NCBI RefSeq assembly: GCF_015223055.1
Contig: NZ_JADFBX010000012.1
Coordinates: 92,481-156,480, forward strand
Reading direction: 5' to 3'
From: Pedobacter sp. MC2016-24
GTDB lineage: Bacteria > Bacteroidota > Bacteroidia > Sphingobacteriales > Sphingobacteriaceae
DNA length: 64,000 nt
In this document: piece by piece, positions 35,401-43,746 of the stretch
Layout: the number at the start of each line of letters is the position of its first letter
Position numbering within the stretch: the stretch's first letter is position 1
The notes under the pieces: generated by a model
Databases searched by the model: none
What the model was told of the DNA's origin: nothing
The model's input: the letters and a program-made list of their open reading frames with translations, nothing else
Position numbers and translations under genes: made by a program

Positions 35401-35583
35401 CTTGGCATCAATTCAGCTAGCGTGGCGCTGGTAGGCCGAAACCTGGCAACACTTTATAAAGATAAAAATCTAAAAAATGTTGATCCCGAAAGCAGCGTGG
35501 CAAGTGGTAATGCGCAAGGGATTGAACGATTGGTTTATCCGGTGACGAGGAATTTTGGTCTGACCATAAAATTAGGTTTGTAG
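32446..35583 (+). CDS. SusC/RagA-type TonB-dependent receptor (no STN domain)
   Basis: A 1045-residue outer-membrane transporter. Signal peptide (ending AKA-QN), carboxypeptidase-regulatory-like domain (VIKGKVTDETGSYLAGVTIT, about 28-105), TonB-box-like segment (LQEVVVTTALN), plug (ALSGKVAGVDVG ... IRGGSSLTGNNQPLWVIDGIP) and a barrel ending FGLTIKLGL. Unlike the first receptor it has no STN domain and no FecR gene, so it should be controlled from its own promoter. The genes downstream encode phosphoesterases, suggesting phosphorylated substrates. Confidence 0.95.
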   Translation: MRSIFTFFTFVLIALLSAGFSAKAQNDNVVIKGKVTDETGSYLAGVTITTKGSSLREGTDGNGNFTVRVKNRQAILVFSYIGFKTKEVLVGNQNTINVSLATDANSLQEVVVTTALNMERNARSLGYSVATLDGKQVNSVQTPNIINALSGKVAGVDVGNIANGVAGTKRIVIRGGSSLTGNNQPLWVIDGIPVNSESLGGPDAYGGVDYGDGLTAINPDDVESISVLKGNAAAALYGSLAANGVILITTKKGKSINGKANVEVSSSLLLDKLINTTDFQYVYGQSGTGDEPPATPEEAFSSSSWGAKFDGSPSMQFDGVTRPFTAVKDNYERFFNTGSTITNTVAVSGSSANHNYRMSVSDLRNKDIIPNALFNRTSLNAKSSSTFGKFNADVVLNYTMEKANNRPFIGGNVSNLFYSLAYMPGSIDVANLMPGYGPDGKEFSYANSISNPYYVVNKTKQVDTKNRLTGSVSLKYNLNKWIYLRGRATRDYYSANRNRYIPDGNQYTSYPLGQLEEAVTESVVTNYEAILGLSPIEIGKIGINAFVGGNNLYRTRDIANTSGNSFVVPGVYTFNNLSTKLPTTSKSRQKTNSFFGSMELSYNKYLFLTLTGRNDWFSTLPIENNNLFYPAASVSYVFSDAFKLPSVISFGKVRASAAQVSGDTGPYQLDLSYTLTQIAYGSNNLQYIGTTNVPNRKLQPLLSTDYELGLEMDFFNNRIGFDASYYNRETKNDIVRTAVSRSTGFRTAILNVGKMQNKGFEILLRATPVKTQNFSWNMSSTFSTNDNKVVRLGDGVENATILLATAKSGEVIIQLEENKRYGGIYGYKYVRDDSGNKVFDSRGYPTYTTKNEFLANGVYNKMLGFSNTFNYKDFSLYTLLDSKWGASIYSETNALSYGNGKHKATLAGREDGLTGAGVNDKGEPNTVLVPGKTTDVTGLPAGYGSISGYYQQLSHIAEEFIYDASFVKLRELSLAYKLPAPVLKKLGINSASVALVGRNLATLYKDKNLKNVDPESSVASGNAQGIERLVYPVTRNFGLTIKLGL

Positions 35584-35602
35584 CACCCTTCAAGGTTATA
35601 CA

Positions 35603-37177
35603 ATGATAAAAGATAGAAAAATGAAACACAAAATTAATAAATACAGCATTTGCCTGCTGATGCTGCTCACTGGCCTGTTTGGCGCATGTGATAAAGGTTT
35701 CGAAGACGTAAACCGAAGTGTGGACTTTGTTTCGCAGCCCAATCTTGATTACATGTTGCCGGACATTGAATTGAAAATGCTGGACAATACTTATTATACC
35801 ATGGGAGATTTTGTAGCACCATTGGTGATGCATGTCACCAACCGTAAAACCTATGCTGCGGTGACTACCCCGGGCGGATATCATGGCTATCATTTTGAAT
35901 GGATTTATGGCAATCCGCTGGTGGGTACAGTCGATTTTATCGAACGCAGCAAATCTGATCCTGAACGGGTTAATTATTACCAGATCGGAAGGATCATTAA
36001 AGTTTACCTTGCTCATCAACTGACCGACCTGTATGGCGATATCCCTTACTTTGAAGGGGGCAGAGGTTACCTGGACCGTACATTTACCCCTGCTTACGAT
36101 CCGCAGCAGGTTATTTACGAAGACATGTTTAAGGAACTGGAACAAGCCGTAGCCGGCATGGACGATAGTAAAATGAAACCGGTTCTGGCTGATATCGTTT
36201 ACAAAGGGGATCTGGGCAAATGGAAGAAATTTGCCAACGGCCTGATGCTGAGACTAGGGCTGCGCATTATGAAAGCAGATGCGCTGAACGGAAAGAAATG
36301 GATAGAAAAAGCAATTGCCGGCGGCCTTCCGCAGAGTAACGACGACAACTTTCTGGTGAAATACTTGCCCAATTCTTCTACAGGTGGAACAACCAATCCA
36401 ACTTCCAATGGACAGGCTCACATTTTTATCAGGTATCCGGATAACTATAGACTGACTTCGCCTTTTATCAATGAGTTGAAGAACCACAGCGATCCCAGAT
36501 TGTCTGTATTTGCGATGCTGCCTGCCTCCAGGACAGTGTATACCCCAGGCAGTAAAAATCCTGCCCTGCAGAAAGGCTGGCCTCCATTTGGCGACCGCGC
36601 TGAAGAGGCACCGTATGCAAGTATTCCTTCTGCAAACCGCCTCAACTATTCTGTTTCCAACAATGCCACATTTGGCCGTTATGACGCCCCATATATCCAT
36701 CTGAGTTTTGCTCAGGTGCAGTTCCAGCTTGCCGAATGTGTGGAACGCCGCATCATCACCAGTAGCACTACGGCAAAAACGTATTATGAAAATGGCGTGC
36801 GTGCGGCCATGGATCAGTTGAAAGCTTATGGTACCGAGGGTGTGATCACTTTGGCGCAGGCCAATGAATACCTGAGGCTAAATCCTTATCAGCCAGCCAA
36901 TGAAGCACAGGCATTGGAATTGATCAATACCCAATACTGGATTGAAACACATTACAACTGGTATGAAACTTTCGCCAATTTACGCAGGAGCGGATATCCA
37001 AAGCTCTATGATCAGCTGGCCCCGGTTAGTCAGCAGCCTGGTAACTTAGGTGCTGTGATGCCGCGTAGGCTGACTTATCAACCAGACGAAGTGTCAACCA
37101 ACCCGAAACTACAGGAAGCACTGCAAAGGCAGGGGCCTGATTTAACTAGCACCCGCGTATGGTGGGATAAACCTTAA
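35603..37177 (+). CDS. SusD-like lipoprotein (SusD-like_2 type)
   Basis: A 524-residue surface lipoprotein partner of the preceding SusC. A lipobox (GLFGAC) is followed by DKGFEDVNRSVDFVSQPNLDYMLPDIEL, a pattern of the SusD/RagB homologue group PF12771. Helical repeats include YYQIGRIIKVYLAHQLTDLYGDIPYFEGG and the C-terminal part has YWIETHYNWYETFANLRRSGYPKL. An internal Met (35621, MKHKINKYSICLLM) may be the true start. Spacing of 19 bases to susC and 8 to the phosphoesterase supports one operon. Confidence 0.93.
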   Translation: MIKDRKMKHKINKYSICLLMLLTGLFGACDKGFEDVNRSVDFVSQPNLDYMLPDIELKMLDNTYYTMGDFVAPLVMHVTNRKTYAAVTTPGGYHGYHFEWIYGNPLVGTVDFIERSKSDPERVNYYQIGRIIKVYLAHQLTDLYGDIPYFEGGRGYLDRTFTPAYDPQQVIYEDMFKELEQAVAGMDDSKMKPVLADIVYKGDLGKWKKFANGLMLRLGLRIMKADALNGKKWIEKAIAGGLPQSNDDNFLVKYLPNSSTGGTTNPTSNGQAHIFIRYPDNYRLTSPFINELKNHSDPRLSVFAMLPASRTVYTPGSKNPALQKGWPPFGDRAEEAPYASIPSANRLNYSVSNNATFGRYDAPYIHLSFAQVQFQLAECVERRIITSSTTAKTYYENGVRAAMDQLKAYGTEGVITLAQANEYLRLNPYQPANEAQALELINTQYWIETHYNWYETFANLRRSGYPKLYDQLAPVSQQPGNLGAVMPRRLTYQPDEVSTNPKLQEALQRQGPDLTSTRVWWDKP

Positions 37178-37185
37178 AACGAGTT

Positions 37186-38562
37186 ATGAAGCATTACAAT
37201 TTTTACTGGATCATTTTATTACTGGCCTTCCCTGTGCAGATTTTTGCGCAGGGAAAACCTGTACAACAGAAAAAACGAAAATATGGATTCCGTCCGGAAC
37301 TGGTTAGGGGACCCTATTTACAAATGGCAACGCCGCAAAGTATGATGTTACGCTGGCGTACCGATGAACCCGATTTTAGTCAGGTACGTTATGGTACCAG
37401 GCCTGGACAGCTGGACAAGATCAGCGGCGACAAGCGCCTGGTTAGAGAGCACATGGTGACGCTGTCAGGTTTAAAGCCCAACACCAGGTATTATTATTTG
37501 CTGGAAGGAGCAAAGGATACTTTACAAGGCGATAGCAGCAATTACTTCATGACCCTTCCGCTAACGGGTGATCGGGAACTGTACCGGATCGGTGTGTTTG
37601 GCGATTGCGGCAACAACTCTACCAATCAGCGGAGTACCCGCGACCAGTTTGAAAAGTACCTGGGTAACAATCCCTTGAGGGCCTGGATTTTGCTGGGTGA
37701 TAATGCATATTCTTTTGGTAAGGACAATGAATACCAAAGTAATTTTTTCAATATTTATAAAGATAATCTGCTGAAAAAGGCACCTTTATTCCCGGCGCCG
37801 GGGAACCATGATTACCACGATGAACCTTATTCTGCTACTTATGCCCAGGAATCAAAAGAGGTGGCGTACTATCAGAATTTTTCTATGCCACAAGAGGGAG
37901 AATCAGGAGGTGTACCTTCACATACCGCGGCTTTTTATTCCTTTGATATTGGTAACGTACATTTCCTTTCGCTGGATTCTCATGGTACAGAGGACCAGAA
38001 CTCGCGTTTGTTTGATACCCTGGGCAGACAAGTACAATGGGTAAAAAAAGATCTCGAAGCCAATAAAAATAAAGAATGGGTGGTCGCTTACTGGCATCAT
38101 CCGCCATACAGTATGGGCTCGCACAATTCTGATACGGAAGACCAGATGGTGAAGATCAGGGAAAACTTTATACAGATCCTAGAACGTTATGGGGTGGACC
38201 TGATTCTCTGTGGACATAGTCATTCCTATGAGCGGTCGGCCTTGATGCAGGGACATTATGGTATGGAACAGACTTTTGACCCAAAAAAACATGTAGTACA
38301 TGCTGGCGGGGCTATGGGCAAACCAGCCAATACCTATATGAAAGATGCGGCCAATAAAGGAACTGTATATGTATTAAGCGGCTCTGCCGGACAACTTGGT
38401 GGTAGTCAGACCAGTTTCCCTCACGATGCCATGGTTTTTTCTGACGTCACCCATGGAGGTTCCTGTATCCTGGAGTTTGAAGGCAACAAACTGGTATCCA
38501 AATGGATTTGTGCAGATGGCGTGATCAGGGATCAGTTTATCATTCAAAAACCTGCAAAATGA
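37186..38562 (+). CDS. Purple-acid-phosphatase-like metallophosphoesterase (first of tandem pair)
   Basis: A 458-residue secreted enzyme with a signal peptide (ending FAQG). A fibronectin-III-like N domain (about 38-125, PYLQMATPQSMMLRWRTDEP) is followed by the calcineurin-like catalytic domain with the purple acid phosphatase set: G139-D-C-G, G171-D-N-A-Y175, G206-N-H-D209, H304-H305 and G343-H-S-H346. These residues bind two metal ions and release phosphate from organic esters. It overlaps the next, related gene by four bases and follows SusD by 8 bases, so it probably works on the ligands bound by SusCD. Confidence 0.93.
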   Translation: MKHYNFYWIILLLAFPVQIFAQGKPVQQKKRKYGFRPELVRGPYLQMATPQSMMLRWRTDEPDFSQVRYGTRPGQLDKISGDKRLVREHMVTLSGLKPNTRYYYLLEGAKDTLQGDSSNYFMTLPLTGDRELYRIGVFGDCGNNSTNQRSTRDQFEKYLGNNPLRAWILLGDNAYSFGKDNEYQSNFFNIYKDNLLKKAPLFPAPGNHDYHDEPYSATYAQESKEVAYYQNFSMPQEGESGGVPSHTAAFYSFDIGNVHFLSLDSHGTEDQNSRLFDTLGRQVQWVKKDLEANKNKEWVVAYWHHPPYSMGSHNSDTEDQMVKIRENFIQILERYGVDLILCGHSHSYERSALMQGHYGMEQTFDPKKHVVHAGGAMGKPANTYMKDAANKGTVYVLSGSAGQLGGSQTSFPHDAMVFSDVTHGGSCILEFEGNKLVSKWICADGVIRDQFIIQKPAK

Positions 38563-39944
38563 AATTTTTAACCTGTTTAATGATGGCCGGACTATTCTTG
38601 CATGGCGTTAGGGCGCAAAATTATAGCCCGCCGGTAACCAGGGACAGCCCGAAATTTAATGGCAAGGCCAGGCTGGTCCGCGAACCTTACCTGCAACTGG
38701 CGAGTGATACATCGATGATGATCCGCTGGCGCACTGACGGGGCAACCAGGAGCCGGGTATCTTATGGTTTGAGACAAGACCGTCTGGATCAACATGCAGA
38801 TGACCTGGAGCTGGTTAGGGAGCATAAAATCCGACTGACAGGTTTAAAACCAAAAACGAAATATTACTATTCCGTTGGTACTTTAAATGATACCCTGGCC
38901 TCAGGTATGGATACGTATTTCAGTACTTTACCTGCTGCGGGGCAGGAAGGTTTATACCGGGTAGGGGTGTTTGGTGATTGTGGCGCATTGTCTGTCAACC
39001 AGGCCAGGGTAAGGGATGAGTTCCTGAAATATCTTGGCCCCAGGGATTTGGATGCGTGGATCCTGCTGGGCGACAATGCCTATAACGATGGCACTGACAT
39101 GGAGTATCAGGCGAAGTTCTTTAACATTTATAAGGACCGGCTGCTGAAAAATTACCCGGTATTTCCCAGTCCGGGAAATCACGATTACCACGACGTAGAT
39201 TTTGGGGCTGAGTACGCACAGAACAACCATACTACGGCCTATTATCAGAATTTTACCATGCCGGCTGAAGGGGAGTCTGGTGGTGTGCCTTCTCATAATC
39301 CTGCATATTATTCTTTTGATGTTGGTAACATCCATTTCCTCTCCCTGGATTCCTATGGTAAGGAGGAAAAACAGTATTTTCTATATGATACGCTCTCGCC
39401 GCAGGTGAAATGGGTTAAAGCGGATCTGAAACTAAACAAAAATAAAGGCTGGGTGATTGCTTTCTGGCATTATCCACCTTACAGCATGGGAACGCACAAT
39501 TCTGATACGGATGGTATCATGACCAAAATCCGCGAGAACTTTATCAGGATATTGGAGCGGGAGGGCGTGGATTTGGTGGTGTGTGGACATAGTCATGTTT
39601 ATGAACGCTCCAGGCTGATGAAAGGCCATTATGGTCTGGAGGGCAGCTTTGATCCAAAAAAGCACAATGTAAGTAATGCAAGTGGCTATGATGACGGCAG
39701 CAGCAAGTCGGCGGCGTATTTGAAAAAGAAAACAGTTGCACCGGGAACGGTCTATGTGGTGAGTGGATCTGCCAGTTATGTAGGTAAACCGGAAGCGAGC
39801 TGGCCTCACGATGCCATGTATTATTCAAATGCTACAGATGCTGGTGCGGCCATTATTGAGGTGGAAGGCAAGCGCCTGGATTTCAAATGGATTTGTGGGG
39901 ATGGGCTGATCCGTGATCAGTTTACCATCAAAAAGAAACAATAA
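38559..39944 (+). CDS. Purple-acid-phosphatase-like metallophosphoesterase (second of tandem pair)
   Basis: A 461-residue paralogue of the preceding enzyme. The start is the ATG at 38559, overlapping the previous stop (ATGA). Signal peptide (MKFLTCLMMAGLFLHGVRA), fibronectin-like domain (PYLQLASDTSMMIRWRTDGA) and all metal-site motifs are present (GDCGALS, LLGDNAY, PGNHDYH, FWHYPPYSMG, CGHSHVYERS). The second histidine of the WHH motif is replaced by tyrosine (WHYPP against WHHPP). The pair arose by tandem duplication and may differ in substrate. Confidence 0.93.
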   Translation: MKFLTCLMMAGLFLHGVRAQNYSPPVTRDSPKFNGKARLVREPYLQLASDTSMMIRWRTDGATRSRVSYGLRQDRLDQHADDLELVREHKIRLTGLKPKTKYYYSVGTLNDTLASGMDTYFSTLPAAGQEGLYRVGVFGDCGALSVNQARVRDEFLKYLGPRDLDAWILLGDNAYNDGTDMEYQAKFFNIYKDRLLKNYPVFPSPGNHDYHDVDFGAEYAQNNHTTAYYQNFTMPAEGESGGVPSHNPAYYSFDVGNIHFLSLDSYGKEEKQYFLYDTLSPQVKWVKADLKLNKNKGWVIAFWHYPPYSMGTHNSDTDGIMTKIRENFIRILEREGVDLVVCGHSHVYERSRLMKGHYGLEGSFDPKKHNVSNASGYDDGSSKSAAYLKKKTVAPGTVYVVSGSASYVGKPEASWPHDAMYYSNATDAGAAIIEVEGKRLDFKWICGDGLIRDQFTIKKKQ

Positions 39945-39953
39945 TGATAAGAT

Positions 39954-41789
39954 ATGCTATCGGGGGATAAAAAGATAAAGGTTTATGTAGTGTTGTTGGT
40001 CTGCTTCGCTTTTTTGTCCATGATCAATGCGGAACAGGTTAAAACGACAGATGCTGCAGCGCATACGCTGGATTATTTTAAGGAGCATGCCAAGGGTTTT
40101 TCGGAAAGTGCTTTAACACTGCGCCATGAATTGCAAGAGCTGAAGCCAGTAGATTCGGGCTCCATTGCGGCCGCTAAGCAGGCCTTGCTGAACTGCAGGA
40201 TGGAATACAAGCGCATAGAGTTTTTTCTGAATTATTTTTTGCCCAGTACATCGCTCATTTATAATGCCCCGGCTAATGTGGAAGTAGAGGTTCCCTTTAT
40301 GGAATACCGGGAGCCAACCGGACTGCAGGTCATGGAGGCCCTGCTTTTTGACCCTGATCCGGTAGCGCATAAAGGGGAATTGCTGGAACAGGCAGATTTG
40401 ATTACTTCTTCTGCCTCAGACCTGCCTTCTCTGTTGTTTGACTTGAAAATCAGCGATCAGCAGGTGTTGGAAAGTCTCCGGATTTCTCTGATCGGTCTGA
40501 TGGGCCTGGGCCTCTCCGGATTTGATGCTACGGAACTGAAAAGCGGTATCCCTGAAGCAGCACAATCTTTGGTGGCGATCAGTACAGTGCTCAGACCTTA
40601 TCTGGAGCAAGCACCGGAAACTGGTATCCGTCTTCGACGCCATTTGGATGTCAGCTTAAAACTCCTTACCCAACAAACTGACTTTGATGCTTTTGACCGG
40701 GCTTCTTTTTTAAAGGATGCCGGGCTTCCGCTTTTAAAGGAATTGGATGCATTCATCAGCGCCAGCGGAATGGAGCTGAATACCAGCAGGTTTCTGAATT
40801 ACAAAGCAGCATCTTTGTTTAGTAAAGATGCGCTGTTCATCAATTCATCTACCGAAAATCAGGCTGGAATGGCCGAATTGGGTAGGAAGCTCTTTTTTGA
40901 AAAGGCCCTGTCTGGTAATCAAAGCCGGAGCTGTGCAACCTGTCATCGTCCGGAAAAGTATTTTACAGATGTGCTGCCTAAAGCACTGGCTATGGATAAT
41001 CAGGCCAACCTGCCCCGGAATACACCTTCTTTGTTTTACAGCGCATTACAACATAGCCAGTTTCTGGACGGGCGTGCGCCTGATCTTCCTACACAAATCC
41101 GGGAAGTTTTGCGCAATCCCCTGGAAATGGATGGCAACGAAGATACCATATTGAAGTTTGTGAACCAGGACCTGGTCTACAGGTCGGCATTTAACCAGGC
41201 ATTTCCCAAAGCTTTGGGAGAACCCATCAATATGGATCAGTTGTCCACTGCGATCGTGGCATTTTTACAAACGCTTGCTCCTTTTGAATCGCCATTTGAC
41301 CGTTATATGCGCGGCGAAAAGCATTCTTTGTCTGCAGCCCAGGTTAAAGGTTTCAATTTGTTTATGGGCAAAGCCCAATGTGGGACTTGCCATTTCATGC
41401 CTGTGTTTAATGGGCTGACGCCCCCGCTTTATGACCGAACTGACCTGGAAATTGTTGGACTGACCAAAGATGCCAATTTCGACAAGCCGGTACTGGATGC
41501 AGATCGTGGCAGGTATAAAACCTTTCCGATTGAATATTTTATGGCTGCGTTTAAAACACCTACCTTAAGGAATGTGGCTAAAACTGCGCCTTATATGCAC
41601 AATGGGATGTTTCCTGATCTGGAATCGGTGCTTGAATTCTACAATAAAGGTGGCGGGGCAGGAATGGGGCTTGAAGTGTCGCAGCAAACCTTGTCTTCCA
41701 GGCCGCTGAACTTAACGAAGCAGGAGATCGCCCAGGTGATTGCTTTTTTAGAGTCGCTGACTGATCCTCCGGTAAAATCTCCTGAATGA
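39954..41789 (+). CDS. Di-haem cytochrome c peroxidase family protein with N-terminal extension
   Basis: A 611-residue protein with a signal peptide or anchor. Two c-type haem sites are present: C327-A-T-C-H331 and C476-G-T-C-H480, in the MauG/CcpA-like fold (GRKLFFEKALSGNQSRSCATCHRP, PRNTPSLFYSALQHSQFLDGRAPDLPTQIREVLRNPLEM, FKTPTLRNVAKTAPYMHNG). The first ~290 residues are helical and recall imelysin-like iron-related proteins (CRMEYKRIEFFLNYFLP, EYREPTGLQVMEALLFD). It is the last gene of the SusCD-phosphoesterase operon, 9 bases after the second phosphatase. Its role there is unexplained. Confidence 0.92.
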   Translation: MLSGDKKIKVYVVLLVCFAFLSMINAEQVKTTDAAAHTLDYFKEHAKGFSESALTLRHELQELKPVDSGSIAAAKQALLNCRMEYKRIEFFLNYFLPSTSLIYNAPANVEVEVPFMEYREPTGLQVMEALLFDPDPVAHKGELLEQADLITSSASDLPSLLFDLKISDQQVLESLRISLIGLMGLGLSGFDATELKSGIPEAAQSLVAISTVLRPYLEQAPETGIRLRRHLDVSLKLLTQQTDFDAFDRASFLKDAGLPLLKELDAFISASGMELNTSRFLNYKAASLFSKDALFINSSTENQAGMAELGRKLFFEKALSGNQSRSCATCHRPEKYFTDVLPKALAMDNQANLPRNTPSLFYSALQHSQFLDGRAPDLPTQIREVLRNPLEMDGNEDTILKFVNQDLVYRSAFNQAFPKALGEPINMDQLSTAIVAFLQTLAPFESPFDRYMRGEKHSLSAAQVKGFNLFMGKAQCGTCHFMPVFNGLTPPLYDRTDLEIVGLTKDANFDKPVLDADRGRYKTFPIEYFMAAFKTPTLRNVAKTAPYMHNGMFPDLESVLEFYNKGGGAGMGLEVSQQTLSSRPLNLTKQEIAQVIAFLESLTDPPVKSPE

Positions 41790-41827
41790 TTGTTGTAAGT
41801 TTATTAATGCTGTCTTGATGTTCTACT

Positions 41828-41847
41828 AATACGCACCAGCGTATTTT
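41828..41847 (+). terminator. Possible terminator of the SusCD-phosphatase operon
   Basis: AATACGC and GCGTATT form a perfect 7-bp stem with the loop ACCA, followed by TTG after a short T-run. It lies 39 bases after the cytochrome gene and 25 before the next start. The stem is short, so this is weak. Confidence 0.35.
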
Positions 41848-41871
41848 GTCGGAATAATACTTGAGCTGACT

Positions 41872-43644
41872 ATGCACCCTTTTGCGAAAAAAAGATTAAC
41901 GTTCTTTTTTCTGATCTGTGCCATCAGTCTTTACGCCGAAGGCCAGGACAAGAGCTACTCCAGACGGGGGAAACAAAATTATCAGGAAATACCCAACCCG
42001 GTCAGGACGGATATTGCCGCCTGGAATAAGCTGGGAAAAGCGATACAGGTGAGTTTTGCGGGAGATGAGCGGAGGTATCCCAAAGAGCAGGTTCCACAGC
42101 TGCAGCAGCAAGAGGAATGGCATGCGGATGCCTGGAGGGCTGAAACTGTCCATACCCAGGTTCTGGTCTGGTCGAAGACCGGAATTTCTAATCTCCATTT
42201 CAGTATCGGTGCGCTAAGGTCTGCTTCTGGTGCAACGATTTCCCGGAAAGCTGTCCAGGGTGCTTTTTTGCGGTATGTGTTGTCAGATACTTTTGAAGAC
42301 GGTTGTGCACATGAGGTACCAAATCGCTACGACTCCACCTTAGTTGCAGATCCGATTGATCGGATTAACCGGATGGATGTGCCCGCGAATTCGGTCCGGC
42401 CCATCTGGCTGAGCATCGCCGTTCCGGAAGGCACAGCTCCGGGAACGTATAAGGGCAAAATCACGGTTTTTGCCAATGGTCGACATGAACTGCGGATCAG
42501 CCTGAAGGTGAATCCGCGTCTGTTGCCTGAGCCCGAAAAATGGGCATTTCAATTGGATCTGTGGCAGTATCCGATTGCGGTTGCCAAAATTCACCAGGTG
42601 GTTCCCTGGAGCAAAATGCATTTCAAATTGATGCGGCCTTATTTCGAAGCGCTAGCTAATGCCGGCCAGAAAGTCATTACAGCCAATATCATTCCCCATC
42701 CATGGGGGCCGGATCATTCCAATTTTGAAGACCTCAGTCTGATCAGATGGGTCAAAAAGAAGGATGGCAACTGGTTTTATGACTTCAGCCTGTTTGACAG
42801 GTACATTGAATTTGTTCAAAGCTGTGGGATCACAAATAGGATCAACTGTTACAGTATGATCTCCTGGGATCTTTCTTACCGTTATTTTGATGAAGCCACA
42901 GGTGCAGATGTGGCACGGAAACTTCAGCCGGATACCAAAGCATTCTCGGATTTATGGACGCCGATGCTCCAAGCTTTTACCAGCCATTTGAAAACCAGGA
43001 ACTGGTTTTCAAAAACAGCAATAGCTATGGATGAGCGGCCATTGGAAAATATGCAGGCAGCTATTGCTGTACTTAAAGCGGTGGATCCAGCCTGGCGAAT
43101 TTCATTGGCCGGAGATGTCTTTCATCCGGAGATCGCTGCCAGTATTGACGATTATGCGCTGGCAAGTTATATTCAGGTGCCGGATAGTCTCATCAAGGTT
43201 CGGAATCTGCAGGGTAAATCCACCAGTTTTTATACGGCATGCGTGGAAGAATATCCCAATGCTTATACTTTTTCATCACCCGCAGAAAGTACATTTTTTG
43301 GCTGGTATGCTGCGGCTAAAGGTTATTCCGGCTATCTTTTCTGGGCTTTCAACAGCTGGGTTAATGATCCATTAAGAGATGCACGCTGGAAGCGCTATCC
43401 TTCAGGTACATTATTCCAGTTTTACCCGGGCCCGAGAAGCTCTGTACGGTTTGAGAAGCTCAGGGAGGGCATTCAGGACTTTGAAAAAGTTCGTTTGCTA
43501 CGAGAGGAATTTATCAGGGAACATCAGGAGGAAAAGCTACGCGAACTGAATCAGATCTTATCTGCCATTGATTTGCATAACCTGGAGACGGCATCCGCTG
43601 CAATGTTGATCAGCTCGGCAAAGGCTGCCCTCAATGCACTTTGA
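41872..43644 (+). CDS. DUF4091 (GH123-like) secreted protein
   Basis: A 590-residue protein with a signal peptide (ending AEG-QD). An N-terminal beta-sandwich (about 40-215, ending PIWLSIAVPEGTAPGTYKGKITVFANG) is followed by a TIM-barrel-like region (LDLWQYPIAVAKIHQVVPWS, YFEALANAGQKVITANIIPHPWG, MDERPLENM) and the DUF4091 tail (YLFWAFNSWVNDPLRDARWK, FQFYPGPRSSVRFEKLREGIQDFEKVRLL). These proteins are related to GH123 beta-N-acetylgalactosaminidases; the acidic residues in MDERP are candidates for catalysis. It begins the carbohydrate region. Confidence 0.88.
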   Translation: MHPFAKKRLTFFFLICAISLYAEGQDKSYSRRGKQNYQEIPNPVRTDIAAWNKLGKAIQVSFAGDERRYPKEQVPQLQQQEEWHADAWRAETVHTQVLVWSKTGISNLHFSIGALRSASGATISRKAVQGAFLRYVLSDTFEDGCAHEVPNRYDSTLVADPIDRINRMDVPANSVRPIWLSIAVPEGTAPGTYKGKITVFANGRHELRISLKVNPRLLPEPEKWAFQLDLWQYPIAVAKIHQVVPWSKMHFKLMRPYFEALANAGQKVITANIIPHPWGPDHSNFEDLSLIRWVKKKDGNWFYDFSLFDRYIEFVQSCGITNRINCYSMISWDLSYRYFDEATGADVARKLQPDTKAFSDLWTPMLQAFTSHLKTRNWFSKTAIAMDERPLENMQAAIAVLKAVDPAWRISLAGDVFHPEIAASIDDYALASYIQVPDSLIKVRNLQGKSTSFYTACVEEYPNAYTFSSPAESTFFGWYAAAKGYSGYLFWAFNSWVNDPLRDARWKRYPSGTLFQFYPGPRSSVRFEKLREGIQDFEKVRLLREEFIREHQEEKLRELNQILSAIDLHNLETASAAMLISSAKAALNAL

Positions 43645-43648
43645 TCTT

Positions 43649-43672
43649 GTTAAAAAAGTATAGGTTTTCAAT
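43649..43672. promoter_or_regulatory. Copy 1 of an AT-rich motif shared with the AraC intergenic region
   Basis: A 24-base motif, GTTAA[A/T]AAAGTATAGG followed three bases later by TCAAT, shares 20 of 24 positions with the copy at 46645-46668. It sits 75-98 bases before the start of the 43747 gene. A binding site for the AraC-type regulator encoded at 45599-46516 is a reasonable guess. Confidence 0.4.
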
Positions 43673-43746
43673 TCATTATCAAATGACAGGCTCACATGGA
43701 GCAGATACCTTTGGTAAAGATTAATTTAATTCCTTTTTAGCACATC

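Noticed and set aside
35417..36145. A 242-codon minus-strand frame across the SusC end and SusD start
   Set aside because: It spans two clear plus-strand genes and has no family signature; shadow frame.
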